Below, piece after piece: positions 59,001 to 64,000 of a stretch of 64,000 bases of DNA. The position numbers and the translations under genes were made by a program. The notes under the pieces were generated by a model, which worked only from the letters and a program-made list of their open reading frames with translations, was not told the origin of the DNA and did not search any database. Numbering within the stretch: position 1 is the first letter of the stretch; each line of letters opens with the position of its first letter. Source of the DNA: Ectocarpus siliculosus (Eukaryota > Sar > Phaeophyceae > Ectocarpales > Ectocarpaceae); the NCBI GenBank assembly GCA_000310025.1, contig FN649751.1, positions 239,403 to 303,402 on the forward strand, in the 5' to 3' direction.

Positions 59001-60950
59001 GCATACCCGCGCCGGTCCCTTGCCTGAGAGGCAGCGGGGGATTTCACCCGACATAAATGCCAGTTCCCTTTGAGTCATGGAGACCCAATTTCGAAGTCAG
59101 TAAGATGGGAAGAAGGCCAACTCGTAGCCCGGAGTACACTCTACAAAACGACACGGGCAATTTATTCCACTAAACAGACGCCATCGCACCAATCATAGAT
59201 ACTAATGGCGGTCACCTTGACAGCCTTGTATCCGCTTCCAGCCCGCTTTGAGTTCACGGAGTGTGCATAGATGGACATGGCTAGCGCCTGCTGCACCTCC
59301 TCCATCTCGTCGGCGTTGAGGTACGACAGCCCATCCGACAGCTTCTGTGAGAGGTCAGGGTCTGCTTTCGACCTTCGCACCTACGGGATAATAACAAGAG
59401 CAGTGGGTCCAAGTGACACAAGGAGAGGATGGGGGAGGGGTCGGACATTTCGTTGCTATGCTATGCATGTGCTCAACGCTTGATCAATTTATAGCAAAAT
59501 TGTATCTGACGTCGTCCGCCGGAATAAAAATGGTTCAGTTCAGGTGAGAGCTTGCTTGTCCAAAGAAGCACAGCAGTTGTACGCTAAATTACTGCTGTAG
59601 TACCGGCACTGCCTTACCCTGGGATGCAACAGCCCCCACTTCTACTGCTTATGTAGTCAAGACGGAAGACAAAGAGGTCTCTGCCTCTGCGTGTCGAAAC
59701 TGCATGGACAAGTACTATTTAGGTAAATAGTGCAAGATGAAGACAACGACCATACGCATGCCGTCCGACGAAAACAGCGACCAAATGTTATGCATGTAAC
59801 GCCCAATACATACGCATTCATGTATGCTAGCAGAATACGAAGTACTAAACAAAATGGTGCTCCTACCACGAGGGCTGGAAGAGACATATAGCATAGCCAC
59901 GAGGATCCGAACCATGCACGGCTAATATACCCTGCAGCGGCGGGGCACTGATTCATAGAAATAATCACGTTTGGCCGTCCATTATTGAACATCGTACTTC
60001 TACATACAGCATGCCAATAATTTGGAGGACGCGGGGGGACATGCGGCACGCGAAGCAAACTACTTGATAGGCAGTGGCACGCGAACGACCTCTTCGTCGC
60101 GTGTGTAGACCGAGGGCACACGCCGACCAAGCAAACAGCAGCACACGGTAGGCAAGGACATAACACGGTGGGCTGTGTAGAACACTTTGTTCTACCCGCT
60201 CATCCACGGGCTCGCGCGGACAGGCAAGGGGAGGCGCGAATCTCGCACGTTCTGTTCTGGTTTCGTTGCTTCAACTGCCCGTTGTTGAGGTGTGATATTC
60301 CACGCCAGCCCAAACACACAGAGGACAAAAAAAATTCGGGGAATGGCCAAACCCTTCTGCAGCAGCTGCTGCTACTTCGGATTGAGATCCTCTCTGAACA
60401 GGCCCCACAGGAACCAACGAAGGGCATGACAGCGTGCTCCACAACGCATGAACGCACACCGAAGTACTACTGGTTTGGGCCGTGGTGCATCGGCGTCCTA
60501 GCCGCGCCTGTGGGGGGTGGGGGTGACACAGAACTACATTTGCCCGAAAAGCGAGGGAGAGCAGATGGGGGCCAAAAGAACGGCGCCCACGCGGGGAGAA
60601 ACAAACCGACAATTTCCCAACTCCGGGGGGTAGTTAGGCCATTGACGACGGCTAACCCATCCTGGACACCAACGCACCTTCTCTCCGAAGCCCGGCCCGC
60701 GCGTCCTCAGCTTCCTCCACTGCGTCGCTCGGCACCGCGCCATCTCCGGCTTGACCACGTACGACGAAGACAGCGAGGTCGGGCTTGACTCCCCCGTGCG
60801 CTTTGGCGGCAAAGTCGTTCCCCGCCTTGCCGCTGAGTGAAGGTTTCGTACAGAGCCGACACCGGGCCCGACGCTGAAGCCGCACGCCGGCTCCGGCGCA
60901 ACCAGGGCCGCCACCGCGGCCGCGGCAAGAGCTGCCCTCGAGAATGCCAT
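56074..60950 (-). CDS. RSH: Plastid-targeted RelA/SpoT homologue, synthetase intact, hydrolase site lost
   Basis: Exons: 60950-60678, 59380-59216, 58668-58522, 58139-57645, 57414-57223, about 57110-57076, 56927-56505 and 56295-56074, about 649 residues. Residues 1-23 form a signal peptide ending PACG, followed by FSVGPG; a Phe at +1 marks stramenopile plastid transit peptides. The HD hydrolase region is degenerate: AH at 130-131 remains, but the HD pair is replaced by SG (AAILSGVL, about 171-172) and the later DRxHNMRT block is gone. The synthetase is conserved: RIKEPYSMWKKM, VYDAVALRAVL, KDYVMHPKPNGYQSLHS and FELQVRSASMHHKAEYGHAA with its catalytic Glu. The last 73 residues resemble a TGS domain placed C-terminally (VFVFGPDN...VNGKAVP...NGDVLDLDL). 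It should make but not degrade (p)ppGpp. The small sixth exon does not fit in phase as drawn. Confidence 0.92.
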
Positions 60951-61980
60951 CCTTGTTGCTCCTGCTCGACTTGATAAACTGCTGCTGCTGCTTCTCTTCC
61001 GAGACCTGCTGTTGCTCCTCGTCCTTTTTTCTCCCTTCTTTTCAATCCGCTACTTTCAAATTTACTATCCCGCTGCTGTTGTTGTTCTTGGTCGTCCCTA
61101 CTACCCCCCTTGTACAAATTTAGATACAGCTGGTCCTGTCCTGGATCAGAGGAAGATTGGTTTTCTTCGCCTTGCGCTTTGGCTCCACATCGTCTCTGGA
61201 AAGGTCGAGGGCAACTCAGAAGTTCATCGCCATCTCTCGTTCCGAAACAGACCCTCGAGTCCGACCCCTTTTTTTTCCCGTTTCCCCCGTTGCCTCCCTT
61301 TCTTGCGCAGAGATCGGGCGCGTGCTGCTGTTGCTGCTGCTTTCTCCCAAGTCGGTGTTCTCGTTCGGACAGTGGGGCACGTGCCGTGTGGGGCGTTCAG
61401 ACGGGATGTGGTGCGGGGAATCGAGTCTTCTAGTTCGTCGACGCAGTTGGTTGGAGTTGACTGAGTAATGAATGATCAGGTCGGTTGCGTCATCTGGCCG
61501 CTGTCGCCATTCGCACTGAAACCCCGGGGATGAGGGTAACTTTAACGAAGAAAAAAAAACACAAGAAAAACAAGGAAATCTCAGAATCGAGGGGTGATGC
61601 GGTCAGACTTGCTCTCTTGGGTTCCGAAACACCGAATTTGTTCGGGAAAGCTGAGGAATTTTGAGGAAAAGTCACCCCGATCAAAAAAGTGGCCGATCAC
61701 CGAAAACGGGAGGCTCCTCGCCGAAAATGCCCGAAAAAGTTTTTTTTTTTGGCCCACATCACACACCTGTTCCCCTGTCGCACACGCGCAGTACACGGCG
61801 CTCATCTGCTGTGTCAAGCACGTGCTAGTAGGCCTCCAACCTCCTAGCGCGCCTGCTAGCACTGTGCTGGAGTATCTAGTCCAAGCAGGGTGGTTCAGGG
61901 AGCTGCAGCACAGCAGTGTACAATACTGCTGCTGTCCTTCTCTCCGCCCCCTAAAGGTTCGCTCCACGCCCAACAGGAGG
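60951..61980. promoter_or_regulatory. Divergent spacer between the RSH and hydrolase-like genes
   Basis: It holds both 5' ends. Pyrimidine-rich plus-strand tracts (CTGCTGTTGTTGTTC near 61,070; TTTCCCGTTTCCCCCGTTGC near 61,275) and a T11 run at 61,740. No TATA-like box is clear. Confidence 0.4.
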
Positions 61981-63862
61981 ATGACCTCGTTGTCCCCACA
62001 GCCCGCCCAGCGTGGGAGCGTCTCTGTCGCCCGGAGCCCTTGGAGGGCCATGGTGGTGGCGGTCATCCTTGTGTACGGGGTGTTCCTGCTGGTTGCTCGA
62101 GACGGCCAGACTATGGGTGTAGCGCTCCGAGGTTCCAGCAGCATCACCACCAGCACCAGCACCAGCACCGCTGTCGTCCATGAGGAACGACGACAGTCAA
62201 CGGAGGAGGAAGAGGAGGAGCCTGTCGTGGAAGAGTGGGACCCTGTGCCGGAGAGCCCTAGGATATCGTACGGCGACACTCCTCGCGAGCCTGTCAAGGG
62301 CGGGGTCGAGATTTACCCAATACAGGTACACACGGAAAGAGCGCCGTGGTACATACTTTTTTTTTTTTTTTATCGCACACTGAACGGGATGCAATCATGC
62401 GCGGGTGCATTGGTTCGGCAGACGGCAGCAGCAACAGCAGCAGTATACCCAGCGACACAACCGTATTGTGCGGTAGTGGTGTTTCACCCATGTGGTTCAT
62501 GCCGTTTCGAGCATGACCTTGATCTCCGCAGACTCTGTGTCGGCGGTGTACATGCATACACATGCACACATGTTGATAGATCGCAAAGGTGTGCCGATGG
62601 CGAGACCGTTCGTCTTTCGTACGTAAGGGTGGGTAGAATACAACGACCGTCGTGTGCTGCACCCTTTTGCTCATGATTGTGGAGAACCTGTCCGTTGCTG
62701 GAACAAACGTGAGCGGTGTTTAGCGATCACCTCTAGGTACTTGAAGTTCCCGTTTGAAGCACACAGCTGTCCGTAGGTTTCGTGTGGTACATACCACGAC
62801 ACCACAAACCCCTGAACCGATTTCAAAGCGTGAGTACCGTGGACTACAAACGACAGCAGTAATGGTGCCCACGAACCTCATCGAGAGCTTTTCGAAACAG
62901 TACCAGTTGGTGTTTGCATCCTCGTCGTCGTGGGGTGTGGTACTTTACGCAACCGACGGTATGCACCCTCTGAAACTGGATTCGTGAACTCAAGTTACCC
63001 AACCACGCGACCATGGCTATCCAACGCCAGTGCGCGCATCGAGCACGACCCGGCGGCAACACGCAACAGAAATGGGGCGAAGGTCGGCAAGACTACCGTA
63101 TATGACACAAGATAACATACCCCCTGGACCGATTTTCAAAGCTCGATTACTCCACGACGAAGAGGATGCATAAATGAAACAATACGTTTTCGAACAGCTC
63201 TCGAAGAGACGGTTCCAACGCCGCCGTTTTCGGCGCTGTGACTCTTCCTGCTGTTGAGAAATCGAGCTTTGAAAATCGGCCAAGGGGGTGTGTTATCTTG
63301 TGTCATATACGGTATGCTCCCGTGTGTCCACCGTTCTACCCCTGCTTTGCCAAACTACACCCACCACACTACATTCCGATTCGAACACTCAAAGTCGTGA
63401 ATCTACTCCGACGAGAAGCTATTCGCAGGGTGTGGTGGGGACAGACCCTCTTCAGACGGTATAATAGATGATTGTTTCGACTATTGGCATGGGCCATCAA
63501 ATAGTGGTGAAACCCCCTTCTACAATAGCATAGGGCGGTGCCACCCCCACAGTCAAGCTCTTATTTAATCCACACCTCGCACCGAGTGCGCTACGCCGCA
63601 TCTTCGTGCCACCGATTTCGTCGGCTCCTTTCGCCCAAACCCAAGCACCCGCAACTAACTAACCATACCCCGTGCCTGCCTCCGTCCAGCAACCATCAAG
63701 ACGGGCCCGGAAGACGACAATCCCTCTGGTGCCGGAGGTGATGGAAATCGAGGGGGTCCCGACGGCCTGGAAGATGCCGAAGGAGTATGCGGAAGGAGGG
63801 GGCGAGGCGATGAAGGGGCTGTACGTCATGTTTCACGGGTGCAACCACGGCCACATGGATTG
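61981..63862 (+). CDS. Membrane-anchored alpha/beta-hydrolase-like protein, 3' part beyond the window
   Basis: Exon 1 is 61981-62325 (115 codons) and exon 2 is 63690-63862, ending in a GTGAGG donor; phases agree. Residues about 25-40 (MVVAVILVYGVFLLVA) form one transmembrane segment after a short basic N-terminus, so a signal-anchor type II topology is likely. A Ser/Thr-rich stretch and an acidic run (STEEEEEEPVVEEWD) follow. Exon 2 ends LYVMFHGCNHGHMDW, a beta-strand running into an HG motif like the oxyanion-hole strand of alpha/beta-hydrolases. The nucleophile elbow and the rest of the triad would be in exons outside the window, so the enzymatic call is tentative. Intron 1 (1.36 kb) hosts two related MITE-like copies. 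Confidence 0.7.
62790..62975 (+). repeat. MITE-like copy 1 in hydrolase-like intron 1
   Basis: Shares CATCGAGAGCTTTTCGAAACAG, in short blocks, and TTTGCATCCTCGTCGTCGTGG-type sequence with the reverse complement of 63149-63213; ends are less preserved. Confidence 0.55.
63094..63314. mobile_element. MITE-like copy 2, 221 bp with 55-bp terminal inverted repeats
   Basis: The left end 63094-63148 and right end 63260-63314 are reverse complements with about four mismatches (TACCGTATATGACACAAGAT outermost). There is no coding capacity. No certain target duplication is visible. Confidence 0.8.
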
Positions 63863-64000
63863 GTGAGGTTGGAGATATGTTCCCCCGTTGTGTTTGTTGC
63901 CCGCAAGGGCTTGATTGCACCTTGAGTCGTGTTTCGCTAGGGAAGAGCTGCGTGCCGAAATAACGGAAGTACCCCCCCCCCCCCCAAGGGGGAGGAGGGG

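Noticed and set aside
61581-62297. 238-codon minus-strand ORF
   Set aside because: Antisense to the first exon of the hydrolase-like gene, whose hydrophobic anchor and matching splice phase support the plus strand.

Overview
The window looks like nuclear DNA of a flagellate-bearing photosynthetic stramenopile, most likely a brown alga of the Ectocarpus type. This is inferred from three things. Host genes are cut into many short exons by long GT-AG introns. One gene starts with a signal peptide followed by a transit peptide beginning at Phe, as in plastid targeting through a secondary plastid. The gene content also fits: a DZIP1-like basal-body protein, Pmp-like beta-helix repeats and a chromovirus-type retrotransposon. 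No database search was possible.

Left part (1-20 kb) is almost entirely mobile-element debris. It holds two oppositely oriented pieces of a P-element/THAP9-like transposase (1-1.25 kb and 2.4-4.6 kb), a decayed reverse-transcriptase-like ORF (7.2-7.8 kb) and a roughly 900-bp foldback (8.2-9.1 kb). It also holds a complete, very young Ty3/gypsy LTR element on the minus strand (9,432-16,948, LTRs differing at one of 321 positions, 4-bp target duplication GAAA). That element has no recognisable gag. Further right are a captured retropepsin fragment between inverted repeats (17.7-18.1 kb), a 400-bp MITE-like element and a frameshifted gene relic (18.5-19.8 kb).

The middle and right parts carry host genes, most rebuilt here exon by exon with consistent reading phase. 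They are: a secreted Pmp-like beta-helix protein (minus, 21.1-26.0 kb); a 17-exon, roughly 758-residue EF-hand protein of unknown family (plus, 29.9-41.1 kb); a DZIP1-like ciliary protein (minus, 41.6-46.3 kb); an unrecognised protein with one apparent 1-base frameshift (minus, 46.5-48.1 kb); electron transfer flavoprotein beta subunit (plus, 48.6-52.5 kb); a plastid-targeted RelA/SpoT homologue whose hydrolase site is destroyed (minus, 56.1-60.95 kb); and the first two exons of a membrane-anchored alpha/beta-hydrolase-like protein that runs off the right edge (plus, from 61.98 kb).

The genes do not form an operon or pathway. Arrangement is eukaryotic: the EF-hand and DZIP1 genes converge, the unknown gene and ETFB diverge from about 48.1-48.6 kb, and the RSH and hydrolase-like genes diverge from a 1-kb spacer. 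Best candidates for something new are the EF-hand protein, the gag-less chromovirus with a chromodomain plus a second Tudor-like module, and the hydrolase-dead plastid RSH.
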